In this document: positions 1-7,395 of the stretch, piece after piece
How the letters are laid out: each line of letters starts with the position of its first letter
Numbering within the stretch: position 1 is the stretch's first letter
Source of the DNA: CAZXFG01 sp964640515
GTDB taxonomy: Bacteria; Patescibacteriota; Patescibacteriia; Magasanikbacterales; GWA2-37-8
Assembly (NCBI GenBank): GCA_964640515.1
Contig: CAZXFG010000021.1
Coordinates: forward strand, 1-13,162
Reading direction: 5' to 3'
DNA length: 13,162 nt
The notes under the pieces: model-generated
Database searches by the model: none
What the model was told of the DNA's origin: nothing
The model's input: only the letters and a program-made list of their open reading frames with translations
Translations under genes and position numbers: made by a program

Positions 1-480
1 CATAATTTTTACTTGCCAATTGACTCCCGTCCCGGCCCGGCCATTATCTCCGCTCGCTCCAATCAATCCGGCGATAATGGTGCCGTGGCTGACAGTGTCA
101 TGGTCATCACCGGCATTATTAACCGCCGTAATCACATTGTTATTATCATCCACAAAATTCCAACCAAAATAATCATCCGCGTAGCCATTATGATCGTCAT
201 CTTGTCCGTTGCCTTCTATCTCCAAAGTATTTTTCCAGATATTATCATTCAAATCCGGATGAAAAATATCAGCTCCGGTGTCAATCACCGCCACTACCAG
301 CTGATGCGAACCCGTAGTCTTGTCCCAAGCCGACTCGGCATTAATTTGACGATATAAATCCTGTTGAAAATAGGGATCATTGGGTGTTTTAGCCAAAATC
401 GCCCCATGAGGAGCGAAAATAATAGCCAAAAATAGGCAAAATATTGATTTTTTTGCTAAAATATGATACAGTTCGGCCAT
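1..480 (-). CDS. Secreted subtilisin-like serine protease (S8), N-terminal part
   Basis: The frame is open from an ATG at 480 to the left window edge (160 codons), so only the N-terminus is seen. Residues 1-30 look like a signal peptide: K10 and K11, a hydrophobic run (IFCLFLAIIF) and a likely cleavage after AILA. Residues 32-53 (TPNDPYF...INAESAW) match the conserved entry to subtilase domains. VIDTG carries the catalytic Asp67, HPDL follows, an Asp-rich stretch around 94-103 resembles calcium-binding subtilase segments, and SHGT carries the catalytic His132. The catalytic Ser lies outside the window. The protein is probably exported and degrades or processes proteins at the cell surface. 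Its start is only 17 nt from the divergent sugar transferase start, and no Shine-Dalgarno is visible. The family call is secure; the substrate is unknown. Confidence 0.9.
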   Translation of the reverse strand, partial: MAELYHILAKKSIFCLFLAIIFAPHGAILAKTPNDPYFQQDLYRQINAESAWDKTTGSHQLVVAVIDTGADIFHPDLNDNIWKNTLEIEGNGQDDDHNGYADDYFGWNFVDDNNNVITAVNNAGDDHDTVSHGTIIAGLIGASGDNGRAGTGVNWQVKIM

Positions 481-497
481 ATAAAGATAATGATACC

Positions 498-1883
498 ATG
501 ACTTACCGCTTCCGACAATTGATTTTACTGATTGGCGACCTTCTATGTCTCTATGCCGGCCTGCATTTGGCTGTTTATATCCGCAACTGGGATATGGCAA
601 CAAGAGCTCTAGCTGATCTACGGATATCAATGTTGGCGCTATTTTTAGTAGCTGGAGTTATTTTATTTGTGGCCGGCGCCTATGATATCACCCGCCACAA
701 AAATTCCTGGAAATTCTATCAGCGCATAGTCATCAGCTCTTTATTTTGGATATCGGCCGGCGTGGTATATTTCTACATTCAGCCAAAAATATACATCACC
801 CCCAAAACTATTTTGATATTGACCGCTCTTTGTGGTTTTGGGCTCATTGTTGTTTGGCGATTTTGGCATAATAAATTTTTGCTTGACGCTATTCCAAAAA
901 CAAATATCATTTTTGCCGGTTTAAGCGCTGAAACTTTAGAAATAATCCAAATTATCAGCCAAACACCACAAATAGGATACCAAGTGCTGGGAGTAGTGGA
1001 ACCTGACGAAAATAATCCACTGCTGACGCAATTAGATAATATTCCTTGGGAAAAAAATTTAGCTCTACTGAAAGAAAAACAATCCGCGCAAAACATCCAT
1101 TTAATCAGCATTACTCCGAATCAGAGCGCTAATAATGATTTACTTAAAGAACTATACCGTGATTTATTCCGACAAATAGAAATTGTGGAAGAAGCTAAAT
1201 TGTATGAAGAAATAACCGGGCGCATCCCGCCGGTCACTTTTTCCGAATCCTGGTTTCTAACCAATCTGCATGAACAACGCAAAAAAACCTATGATCGCAT
1301 TAAAATTTTAGCGGACTATTTTATCGGGCTGATCGCAAGCGTCTTTTTTTTCCTCAGCTTTCCTTTTGTCGCTCTGTTTATAAAATTAAATTCCAAAGGG
1401 CCAGTTCTTTATCAACAAGATCGCGTGGGGCGCAATGGAAAAATTTTTAAAGTCCATAAATATCGCACCATGCGGGCCTTAAGCGCTGACGGCGGAGCTG
1501 AGCTGAACGGACCGCAGTGGGCGAATGACAAAGACGAACGCATTACGGCAGTGGGAAAATTCTTACGCCGCACTCGGTTGGATGAAATTCCCCAATTCAT
1601 TAATATCTTGCGAGGCGAAATGAGTATAATCGGACCACGACCGGAAAGACCGCAATTTGTAGAACAATTAAAAGAAAAAATGCCTTTTTATGACTTAAGG
1701 CATTTGGTCAAACCCGGACTGACTGGCTGGGCACAGCTTCACGAAAGCTATTACGGCACTATGGATGAAAATTTAAAAAAATTAGAGTACGATTTATACT
1801 ATATCAAAAATCGCAGCTGGCTTTTGGATGGGATTATCTTGCTTAGAACTATTAATGTGCTGATGAGGATGATAGGGAGATAA
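498..1883 (+). CDS. Polyprenyl-phosphate sugar-1-phosphate transferase (WbaP/WcaJ-type)
   Basis: A 461-residue integral membrane enzyme that would move a sugar-1-phosphate from a nucleotide sugar to undecaprenyl phosphate, the first step of capsule, exopolysaccharide or O-glycan assembly at the inner leaflet. About four N-terminal transmembrane segments (roughly 8-27, 43-62, 77-96, 103-121) are followed by a soluble nucleotide-binding-like domain (about 130-260), a further hydrophobic segment (about 272-295), and the bacterial sugar transferase domain. That domain shows FKVHKYRTMR (about 315-324), RLDEIPQFINILRGEMSIIG, the PRPERP motif and KPGLTGWAQ. The domain order fits full-length WbaP-like enzymes. 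I chose ATG498 over TTG444 because the extra 18 residues are polar and overlap the divergent protease gene. A GATAAT box ends 6 nt before ATG498, so the mRNA may be leaderless. The sugar cannot be told from the sequence. Confidence 0.92.
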   Translation: MTYRFRQLILLIGDLLCLYAGLHLAVYIRNWDMATRALADLRISMLALFLVAGVILFVAGAYDITRHKNSWKFYQRIVISSLFWISAGVVYFYIQPKIYITPKTILILTALCGFGLIVVWRFWHNKFLLDAIPKTNIIFAGLSAETLEIIQIISQTPQIGYQVLGVVEPDENNPLLTQLDNIPWEKNLALLKEKQSAQNIHLISITPNQSANNDLLKELYRDLFRQIEIVEEAKLYEEITGRIPPVTFSESWFLTNLHEQRKKTYDRIKILADYFIGLIASVFFFLSFPFVALFIKLNSKGPVLYQQDRVGRNGKIFKVHKYRTMRALSADGGAELNGPQWANDKDERITAVGKFLRRTRLDEIPQFINILRGEMSIIGPRPERPQFVEQLKEKMPFYDLRHLVKPGLTGWAQLHESYYGTMDENLKKLEYDLYYIKNRSWLLDGIILLRTINVLMRMIGR

Positions 1884-1918
1884 AAACCTGTCCTCCAACA
1901 GTCATCCGAAGATATCTT

Positions 1919-1943
1919 AGGGCCACTCCTCCAAAGTGGCCCT
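1919..1943. terminator. Hairpin terminator between sugar transferase and pyrG-side genes
   Basis: A perfect 9-bp stem (AGGGCCACT with AGTGGCCCT) and a 7-nt loop lie 35 nt after the sugar transferase stop. On the plus strand the stem runs into TTTG, so the U-tract is short and the terminator may be weak. Because the two flanking transcription units converge here, it could serve both directions. Confidence 0.55.
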
Positions 1944-1974
1944 TTGTAAAAACCCCTGGGGTTCTAGTTTCTAG

Positions 1975-2070
1975 TTACAGCTCTTTCTTGTCAGCATGCT
2001 TGCAAAAAACCCGAAAAGTAATGCCGACGAGAGCTGCGCTGAGCGACAGAAACCCTAGGATTGCCCACAT
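1975..2070 (-). CDS. 31-residue predicted membrane miniprotein with perfect Shine-Dalgarno
   Basis: The frame ATG (2070) to TAA (1975) encodes MWAILGFLSLSAALVGITFR followed by VFCKHADKKEL. The first 22 residues are one hydrophobic, membrane-length segment. The tail is polar and positively charged, which fits a small single-pass protein with a cytoplasmic C-terminus. AAGGAGGT sits 5 nt before the ATG (2076-2083 on this strand), an exact match to the 16S anti-Shine-Dalgarno complement. Larger genes in this window show nothing comparable, so the site argues strongly that this short frame is translated. It starts 37 nt after the pyrG stop on the same strand and could be read from the pyrG transcript. 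I do not recognise a family, and no function is claimed. Confidence 0.65.
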   Translation of the reverse strand: MWAILGFLSLSAALVGITFRVFCKHADKKEL

Positions 2071-2075
2071 GGCGC

Positions 2076-2083
2076 ACCTCCTT
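2076..2083 (-). promoter_or_regulatory. Perfect Shine-Dalgarno of the 31-residue ORF
   Basis: AAGGAGGT, with 5 nt (GCGCC) to the ATG at 2070. This site decides that the miniprotein start is real. Neighbouring genes such as pyrG and rplI have AT-rich leaders with no purine-rich box. Confidence 0.75.
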
Positions 2084-2107
2084 ATGACAGATATTACTAT
2101 AATTATT

Positions 2108-3736
2108 TTATTTTTTCAACACCGCTCTAATCAATCCCATAAATAACGGATGCGGACGAAGCGGACGGGATTTCAATTCCGGATGAAATTGCGTGCCGAC
2201 AAAATACGGATGGCCTTTTAATTCTATTATTTCCACTAAATCTTTCTCATTATTATATCCGGCCACCAACATGCCGGATTTTTCCATTTGCTCGCGATAA
2301 TCATTATTAAATTCATAACGATGGCGATGACGCTCGCTGACCTCCTTTTCTTTATACAATTCCGCTACTTGAGTGCCCGGAGTAAGAGCGCAACTATATG
2401 CTCCTAAACGCATAGTGCCGCCATAACGATTTTTAGCCACATTTTCCGCTTGTTTCGGATTGATATGAATGATCAAATCTTTAGCTTTAGGATTGCATTC
2501 TATGGTATGGGAATCCGTGAGGCCCAAAACATTCCTCGCAAACTCTATTGTGGCCAGTTGCATGCCATAGCAAAGACCGAGATAAGGCATTTTATGTTCA
2601 CGGGCGTATTTGATAGCCATGATAATACCTTCAATGCCTCTGGTGCCAAACCCGCCCGGCACAATCAGAGCATCATAATTGGAAAGCCCCTGCACGGCCG
2701 CCGGATCTTTTTCGTAAGTTTCCGAATCAATCCAAGTCATTTCAATATTCACTCCATTCCCCCAGCCGGCGTGCTTCACGGCCTCAATGACCGATATATA
2801 TGAATCGGCCAAAGTGAAATTGCCGGTCGCGAAATATTTACCCACCACCGCCACTTTTACCGTCTTATCGGCCACTTTCATCCTTTTCACGAAATTATCC
2901 CATTGATGATCAATGCCATTTTTCCTTTTCATTTTTAAACGCTCCATGAGCAAATCGCCAAACTTTTGTTTTTCCAAAACTTGCGGTATTTCATAAATAC
3001 TCGCCACATCCGGAGCGGAGATGACATCGTCTTTGGAACGCAACCAGCAAAAGAAAGCTAATTTTTCCCGACGCGGTTTATCCAATTCATGCTTACCGCG
3101 GGCCACAATAAAATCCGCTTGAATGCCGGCGTTGCTTAAAGTGCGCGCCGCATGCTGGGTGGGTTTGGTTTTCATTTCTCCCAAATGACTGGGCACGGGT
3201 AAATAACTCACCAACACGAAAGTAACATCATCCGGATTGTCCAGTTTCATCATGCGAGCGGCCTCCAAGAATAAAATATTTTCATACTCGCCCACTGTGC
3301 CCCCTATTTCTATCACCATCACCTCCGCTTTGGCTTGAACAGCCGCTGTCTTAATCCGGCCAATAACTTCTAATGGAATATGAGGCACCACTTGCACGCA
3401 ATGCCCTTTGTAGCCCATGGCGCGTTCTCGTTCAATCACGCTCATATATACCCGGCCAGTGGTCATGTAATTCGCGGAAAAAATATCCGTGTCCAAAAAC
3501 CGTTCGTAATTCCCGATGTCTTGGTCGGTTTCATCTCCGTCTTCAGTCACAAACACTTCGCCGTGCTCCACCGGATTCATGGTGCCAGCATCCACATTGA
3601 TATAAGGGTCAATTTTAATGGCCGAAACGCTGAATCCGCGATTCTTGAACATCCGGCCGATAGAAGCGGCAGTCACACCTTTTCCCACTCCCGACAACAC
3701 CCCTCCGATGACGAATATATACTTGGTCTTGGACAT
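2108..3736 (-). CDS. pyrG: CTP synthase
   Basis: A 542-residue enzyme making CTP from UTP, ATP and glutamine in the cytoplasm, the last step of de novo pyrimidine nucleotide synthesis. The N-terminal amidoligase domain starts with KYIFVIGGVLSGVGKG, the P-loop-like ATP site typical of PyrG, followed by KIDPYINVDAGTMNP and HGEVFVTEDGDETDQD. The C-terminal class I glutamine amidotransferase domain (from about 290) has GGFGTRG, the nucleophile Cys389 in GLCYGMQLA, and a C-terminal FHPE carrying the His and Glu of the triad. The length is normal for the family, and all catalytic motifs are intact. The ATG at 3736 lies 18 nt after a terminator-like hairpin and has no Shine-Dalgarno, so expression may depend on readthrough from rplI or on an attenuator. 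The miniprotein ORF follows 37 nt downstream. Confidence 0.98.
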   Translation of the reverse strand: MSKTKYIFVIGGVLSGVGKGVTAASIGRMFKNRGFSVSAIKIDPYINVDAGTMNPVEHGEVFVTEDGDETDQDIGNYERFLDTDIFSANYMTTGRVYMSVIERERAMGYKGHCVQVVPHIPLEVIGRIKTAAVQAKAEVMVIEIGGTVGEYENILFLEAARMMKLDNPDDVTFVLVSYLPVPSHLGEMKTKPTQHAARTLSNAGIQADFIVARGKHELDKPRREKLAFFCWLRSKDDVISAPDVASIYEIPQVLEKQKFGDLLMERLKMKRKNGIDHQWDNFVKRMKVADKTVKVAVVGKYFATGNFTLADSYISVIEAVKHAGWGNGVNIEMTWIDSETYEKDPAAVQGLSNYDALIVPGGFGTRGIEGIIMAIKYAREHKMPYLGLCYGMQLATIEFARNVLGLTDSHTIECNPKAKDLIIHINPKQAENVAKNRYGGTMRLGAYSCALTPGTQVAELYKEKEVSERHRHRYEFNNDYREQMEKSGMLVAGYNNEKDLVEIIELKGHPYFVGTQFHPELKSRPLRPHPLFMGLIRAVLKK

Positions 3737-3754
3737 AACTAAAATAATTTAAAA

Positions 3755-3776
3755 CCCCTCTGCAGAGACAGAGGGG
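3755..3776 (-). terminator. Intrinsic terminator or attenuator between rplI and pyrG
   Basis: An 8-bp perfect stem (CCCCTCTG with CAGAGGGG) with a 6-nt loop starts on the first base after the rplI stop codon. On the minus strand it runs into TTTTAAATTATTTT. It can end rplI transcription. Since pyrG starts 18 nt beyond, it could also control how much pyrG is read. Confidence 0.75.
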
Positions 3777-4217
3777 CTATTGAGCGTAGACAGTGAGGCT
3801 GACTTCGGCCTCTAAGCCATGGCGAAATTTTATTTTCCCTTTGTATTCGCCAACGGATTTAATTTGGGGCAAAATAATTTGCTTCTTATCCACACTATGC
3901 CCGATTTTCTGCAAGGCCTCGGATACCTTTTGCGCCGTTACCGCCGAATACAGCGAACCTTTCTCATTAGCCCTTTCTTTGAAATTCAAATCCAACCCAT
4001 CCAACTTGACGGCTAAACTTTGCTGTTCGCGCAGGTCATGCTCTTCTTCCCTGGCTTGTTTTTTCTTGTGCGCTTCCAACTTGCTCAAAGCTTGCTGGGA
4101 AGCCTGCACAGCCAAGTGCCGAGGAAACAGGTAGTTATTGGCATACCCTTCGGCTACTTCCTTGATATCGTCCATCTCGCCCAATCCAGCAATTTTTTGC
4201 AATAAAATCACTTTCAT
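3777..4217 (-). CDS. rplI: 50S ribosomal protein bL9
   Basis: A 146-residue ribosomal protein of the large subunit, which binds 23S rRNA near the base of the L1 stalk and supports reading-frame maintenance. The N-terminal RNA-binding domain opens with MKVILLQKIAGLGEMDDIKE and has the signature GYANNYLFPRHLA (about 29-41). The centre (about 42-75) is a Lys/Glu-rich helix, as in other L9 proteins, and the C-terminal domain contains GSLYSAVTAQKVSEAL and ends in AEVSLTVYAQ. The length is standard. From general knowledge, several CPR lineages lack bL9, so its presence narrows the host lineage. It is divergent from era and followed directly by a hairpin and pyrG. Confidence 0.95.
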   Translation of the reverse strand: MKVILLQKIAGLGEMDDIKEVAEGYANNYLFPRHLAVQASQQALSKLEAHKKKQAREEEHDLREQQSLAVKLDGLDLNFKERANEKGSLYSAVTAQKVSEALQKIGHSVDKKQIILPQIKSVGEYKGKIKFRHGLEAEVSLTVYAQ

Positions 4218-4282
4218 AAAAATTTTTTCAACTTGAACCCCAAGCTTGATTTAATACTTAAACTAAGGTAAGATGATACTAA

Positions 4283-4290
4283 ATTATACT
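4283..4290. promoter_or_regulatory. Overlapping divergent -10 boxes for era and rplI
   Basis: In the 95-bp region between the two divergent genes, TATACT (4285-4290, plus) lies 22 nt before the era ATG. TATAAT (4283-4288, minus) lies about 65 nt before the rplI ATG. The two boxes share bases, so the polymerases could compete. Neither has a convincing -35 box. Confidence 0.35.
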
Positions 4291-4312
4291 ACATTTTCCC
4301 TAAAAACAAAAT

Positions 4313-5145
4313 ATGTCCAAAAACTCGCTGAAAAGCGGCATGGTAACCTTGGTCGGGCGATCCAATGTGGGTAAATCTACGCTATTGAATACTCTGGTTG
4401 GAACTAAACTGGCCGCAGTCACGCATCGCCCTCAAACCACCAGAAATATTATACACGGAGTATTGAATACCGCGCAAGGGCAAGCGGTCTTTTTGGACAC
4501 CCCGGGCATTTTGAAAGAAAAGGGCTATCCTCTGGCCGGTCCGCTAGCTGAACAGGTGCATGATGCTTTACGCGATATTGACATGGTGTTGTATGTGGTG
4601 GACCCGACCAAGAGTTTGGGCGCGGAAGAGCGGGCTACTTTGGCTTTGATTCGTAATTTGGAAATTCCAAAAATCTTAGTGATAAATAAATGCGACTTGC
4701 CGGAAAAAGAAAAAGAATTTTTGGATGACTATTTGGAATTGGGAAAAGACTTTGACGCGGTTTTTGAATTATCCGCCCTGTTTAATCGCCATGTCCAACC
4801 TCTGCGCGACAAAGTGATGGAGATGTTGCCCGAAGGAGAGCCGTACTATCCGGAAAATCAATTAACTAACATAGACCCAAAATTCTGGGTAGCGGAAATA
4901 ATTCGGGAAAAAATATTTTTAGCCCTGCGCAAAGAAGTGCCCTATACCGTTCATGTGGAAGTATTGGAAATTGAAGAAAAAGATGATGTGACCGTGATCA
5001 GCGCCAACATTTACACCTATGACGCCAAATATAAAAAAATGATTATCGGCGCGCGGGGCCGGGCGCTGAAAGAAATAGGCATTGCCGCGCGCAAGGAACT
5101 GGAAACCGCGCTGAATAAAAAAGTATTTTTACAATTGGAAGTGGA
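4313..5145 (+). CDS. era: GTPase Era, 3' end lost in assembly gap
   Basis: Era is an essential GTPase that binds the 3' end of 16S rRNA during 30S maturation. Visible motifs are the G1 loop GRSNVGKST (15-23), the Era-specific switch HRPQTTR (38-44), DTPG (62-65), NKCD (125-128) and a G5-like SAL near 154. The C-terminal type II KH domain contains GARGRALKEIG, whose GxxG loop is at 246-249, followed by AARKELE. The reading frame enters the N run at QLEV, so only about the last 15-25 residues of a normal Era (about 300 residues) are missing. The ATG at 4313 lacks a Shine-Dalgarno. Any stop codon read beyond the gap in this frame is artificial. Confidence 0.96.
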
Positions 5146-5245
5146 NNNNNNNNNNNNNNNNNNNNNNNNNNNNNNNNNNNNNNNNNNNNNNNNNNNNNNN
5201 NNNNNNNNNNNNNNNNNNNNNNNNNNNNNNNNNNNNNNNNNNNNN
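5146..5245. other. Scaffold gap of 100 N
   Basis: Exactly 100 N, the usual placeholder for a gap of unknown length. It removes the 3' ends of era (plus) and of the glycosyltransferase-like gene (minus), which converge here. True distance and any intervening DNA are unknown. Confidence 0.99.
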
Positions 5246-6537
5246 ATGCCTCTAAAAATCACATCCTGAATATTGTAAACCCCGAATTGCCGTCCGTCCA
5301 AGAAACCGGACATGGCCGCTTCCGCCAGCCAACCCGACTTTATCCAATCAAACAGCCATTCGTGCGTGTAGCGAGGGTCGTTTTGCGAGATGCCGGCGCC
5401 GATGGTCTTGAGCCAGGTGCGGTTGTACACCTCCTGCGAGCCAATGGACGGAGCCATGATAATCGGGAGCCCGAGGGCGGTATAAAACACCATTTCGCTC
5501 GGTTTGGTCCAAAGGATATCAGTCGCTCGCAGAGCATCATTAAGCGCCTGAAAATAATCTTCTTTATTCACTTCATAAATAATCTTCAAATTTTTATCAA
5601 ACGCTCGGCCCAGCCCATTTTCCATTAAATGCGTCTTAAAATAAGCATAAACATCATTGCGCGTGCCGGCCACCAAATTCAAATTGATTTCTCCGGCCAA
5701 CAATTTTTTCTTCAAACTAAACAAGATGTCAACCGCAATCTGCCTTTGCGCTCCGGCTCCGCCCACGGCAAAGGTCAGAGTCAGAGGATGGTGATGTTTG
5801 GCGCCGATTTTTATCCCTTTTAAAAACTGCTCTACGGTTTCGGAATATTTTTGCCGATAACGATGTGTCGGATCCAAATTAATAATCCTTTCCGCCAAAT
5901 CGGATTTGAGGATCTTTAGCTCCGGCCCGCCTAAATTTTCTTCGGGCAAAGGGAATCCGGTTAAAAAAATATTGTTTTCCGGCACTCCGTACAATTTCAA
6001 GCGCTCCACCACTCGGCGGCAAGGAGCAAAATATTTTATCCGGCTTTTTTTCGGATTCTTCGCCACCCAAGCTCGGCTGATATCGGCATCGCAAAGCACG
6101 CAATAGATATCATTTTTAAAACCATGCTCTTCGGCGAAAAAAGCCACGGTAAAAAAAGTCGTCACCAGCGGAATATTTTTTCTATTCAGCAAATTAATCA
6201 AATCCTTGCCCCAGCCTTTTTTAATCAAGCCGTAAATCTGCCGGATCTGCATGTTAGGACGGGATAAATCACGGCGCGGATAAAAATCTCTTATTTTCTG
6301 CAATCTATCGTAAAAATCAAAAATCTTGTGCCCGATTAGAGGAAAGCTGGTCAGGCGGGAAATAAACTCATAAACCGCTTGAGTGTTGTGCCAAACAAAA
6401 AAATCACGGCGCGGAATGCCCGCGTAATTATTGGCAATCAATACTCTGTCGTCAGGCGACAAATGACGCAGAGGATAAGCCGCCCGCTGGTGCCCATAGC
6501 CCATGTCCACGGCCACCACCCAAGCATGTTTACTCAT
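5246..6537 (-). CDS. GT-B glycosyltransferase-like protein (MGDG-synthase/MurG-like), C-terminus cut by gap
   Basis: About 430 codons are visible from ATG 6537 to the gap. The N-terminus VVAVDMGYGHQRAA resembles the glycine-rich GxGH start of MGDG-synthase and MurG-like glycosyltransferases. The second half shows LTFAVGGAGAQRQ (about 253-265), which fits the start of the C-terminal Rossmann domain, and DILWTKPSEMVFYTALGLPI (about 340-359), equivalent to the nucleotide-sugar site of GT-B enzymes (compare T/S-K-x-G/S-E in MurG relatives). No signal peptide or clear membrane segment is seen, so it probably acts at the cytoplasmic membrane face. Donor and acceptor are unknown. I prefer ATG 6537 over 6582 because the extra N-terminus is only a translated repeat. 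The FkbM-type methyltransferase lies 41 nt upstream on the same strand, so the two may be co-transcribed. Confidence 0.65.
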
Positions 6538-6543
6538 AAATAC

Positions 6544-6571
6544 TGTCATTCCGAACGAAGAGAGGAATCTC
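6544..6571. repeat. Short copy of an intergenic TGTCATT...AATCTC repeat
   Basis: The 28 bases from TGTCATTCCGAACG to GGAATCTC have the same beginning and end as 7259-7291 of the inverted-repeat element 0.7 kb away. It fills most of the 41-nt space between the methyltransferase stop and the glycosyltransferase start. Similar TGTCATTCYGARC-type elements are common between genes in many bacterial genomes. Confidence 0.55.
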
Positions 6572-6578
6572 TGCTCGT

Positions 6579-7250
6579 TCAATTTCTCTTATTTACGGCG
6601 AATAAAAAACCCATGGTTTTATCAAATTGAGAGGGGAAAACCCGCGCGCCAAATCCGTTCTCCCGCAACCGGCTTTCAATCTCCCCACGCACTTTTTCTT
6701 TCTCGTGGTATTCCAAAATAAACGCCCCGACTTTTTTAAAATCTTCTTCGTCCATTGATTCTACAATCTCATACTCCCCTCCTTCAATATCCATCTTCAA
6801 CACATCCACCCTGGCCAGATCATTTTTATCGCAAAAATCTTTAAAACTATAGGCCTGAACTTCTTTTTCTCCGGCTTCGTCCAAAAAATTATTATGGCTG
6901 TCTTCGGTAATGACAATTTTTCTTTTTTCCGTGGCCTTGGCCAGCGCCGCCTCAATTATCTCCACTCCCTCCATGTTATTTTTTTCCAAATGTTCCTTTA
7001 ACGCTTCAATATTCTCCGGTATGGGTTCCATGGCGTAAACATCAGCCGATGGATTTAAGATACGGCAGTAAAGAGTAAAAAAGCCGGCGTGCGCCCCCAC
7101 ATCCAAAATCACCCGGGCTTCAGCGATTTTCTCTTCAGCCACTTTGTATTCGCGTAACTTAAAAATCTCCCGCATTACGCTCTGGTCGGCTTCATCGCGG
7201 ATCTGCAGATTTAATTCCTGTCCATTAAACTTTAAAACAATTGCCGGCAT
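6579..7250 (-). CDS. FkbM-family SAM-dependent methyltransferase
   Basis: A 223-residue cytoplasmic enzyme of the FkbM family, whose members O-methylate sugars or polyketides. Motif I for SAM binding is VILDVGAHAGFFTLY (about 47-61). YAMEPIPENIEALKEHL (about 73-89) follows, with the acidic residue that usually contacts the SAM ribose. DVLKMDIEGGEYEIV (about 148-162) is the family hallmark, and ILEYHEKE supports the assignment. The protein lacks a glycosyltransferase fusion and has a normal length. It precedes the glycosyltransferase-like gene on the same strand, so methylation of a glycan or glycolipid is a reasonable inference; the substrate is not shown. The stop is TGA, so TGA is a stop codon in this organism. 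A TGATATAAT promoter box lies about 108 nt upstream, at the edge of an inverted-repeat element. Confidence 0.88.
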   Translation of the reverse strand: MPAIVLKFNGQELNLQIRDEADQSVMREIFKLREYKVAEEKIAEARVILDVGAHAGFFTLYCRILNPSADVYAMEPIPENIEALKEHLEKNNMEGVEIIEAALAKATEKRKIVITEDSHNNFLDEAGEKEVQAYSFKDFCDKNDLARVDVLKMDIEGGEYEIVESMDEEDFKKVGAFILEYHEKEKVRGEIESRLRENGFGARVFPSQFDKTMGFLFAVNKRN

Positions 7251-7256
7251 AATTCC

Positions 7257-7357
7257 ATTGTCATTGCGAGCCCGTAGGGCGAAGCAATCTCTAATCAGGA
7301 AGTTTGCGGAGCCTGTCCCGAAACGAAGTGAGGGATCTTACTCCTCGCAATGACAAT
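7257..7357. repeat. 101-bp element with 14-bp perfect terminal inverted repeats
   Basis: The left end ATTGTCATTGCGAG (7257-7270) is exactly complementary to the right end CTCGCAATGACAAT (7344-7357). The inside has TGTCATT...CAATCTC on the left, resembling the copy at 6544. It carries no usable ORF. It looks like a MITE- or REP-type non-autonomous element placed between the tRNA-Gln terminator and the fkbM-like gene. If transcribed, it would fold into a long hairpin in the fkbM 5' leader. Confidence 0.75.
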
Positions 7358-7366
7358 ATTATATCA
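7358..7366 (-). promoter_or_regulatory. Extended -10 promoter for the fkbM-like gene
   Basis: TGATATAAT (TGnTATAAT form) on the minus strand, directly flush with the right end of the inverted-repeat element. There is no clear -35 box. The transcript would start within the element and carry it as a leader of about 100 nt. Confidence 0.45.
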
Positions 7367-7368
7367 CA

Positions 7369-7389
7369 AAATCGCCTCACGGGCGATTT
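7369..7389. terminator. Terminator after tRNA-Gln
   Basis: Perfect 8-bp stem AAATCGCC/GGCGATTT with a 5-nt loop, 6 nt beyond the tRNA 3' end on the minus strand, followed by TTTTG when the last stem bases are included. Confidence 0.65.
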
Positions 7390-7395
7390 ATTTTG

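Noticed and set aside
13..357. 114-residue plus-strand frame
   Set aside because: It is antisense to the subtilisin-like protease, whose catalytic motifs are clear on the minus strand.
444..497. TTG start adding 18 residues to the sugar transferase
   Set aside because: The extension is polar, overlaps the signal-peptide coding part of the divergent protease gene, and ATG 498 begins directly before the first membrane segment.
2450..3742. Several plus-strand frames of 75-120 residues
   Set aside because: They are antisense to the intact pyrG gene and have no recognisable motifs.
5246..5269. Apparent C-terminus of Era after the gap
   Set aside because: It comes from reading the frame through 100 N of unknown true length, so the continuation is meaningless.
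6538..6582. N-terminal extension of the glycosyltransferase-like protein
   Set aside because: It is a translation of the intergenic repeat copy, a common false extension; the conserved domain starts at MSKHAWVVAV.
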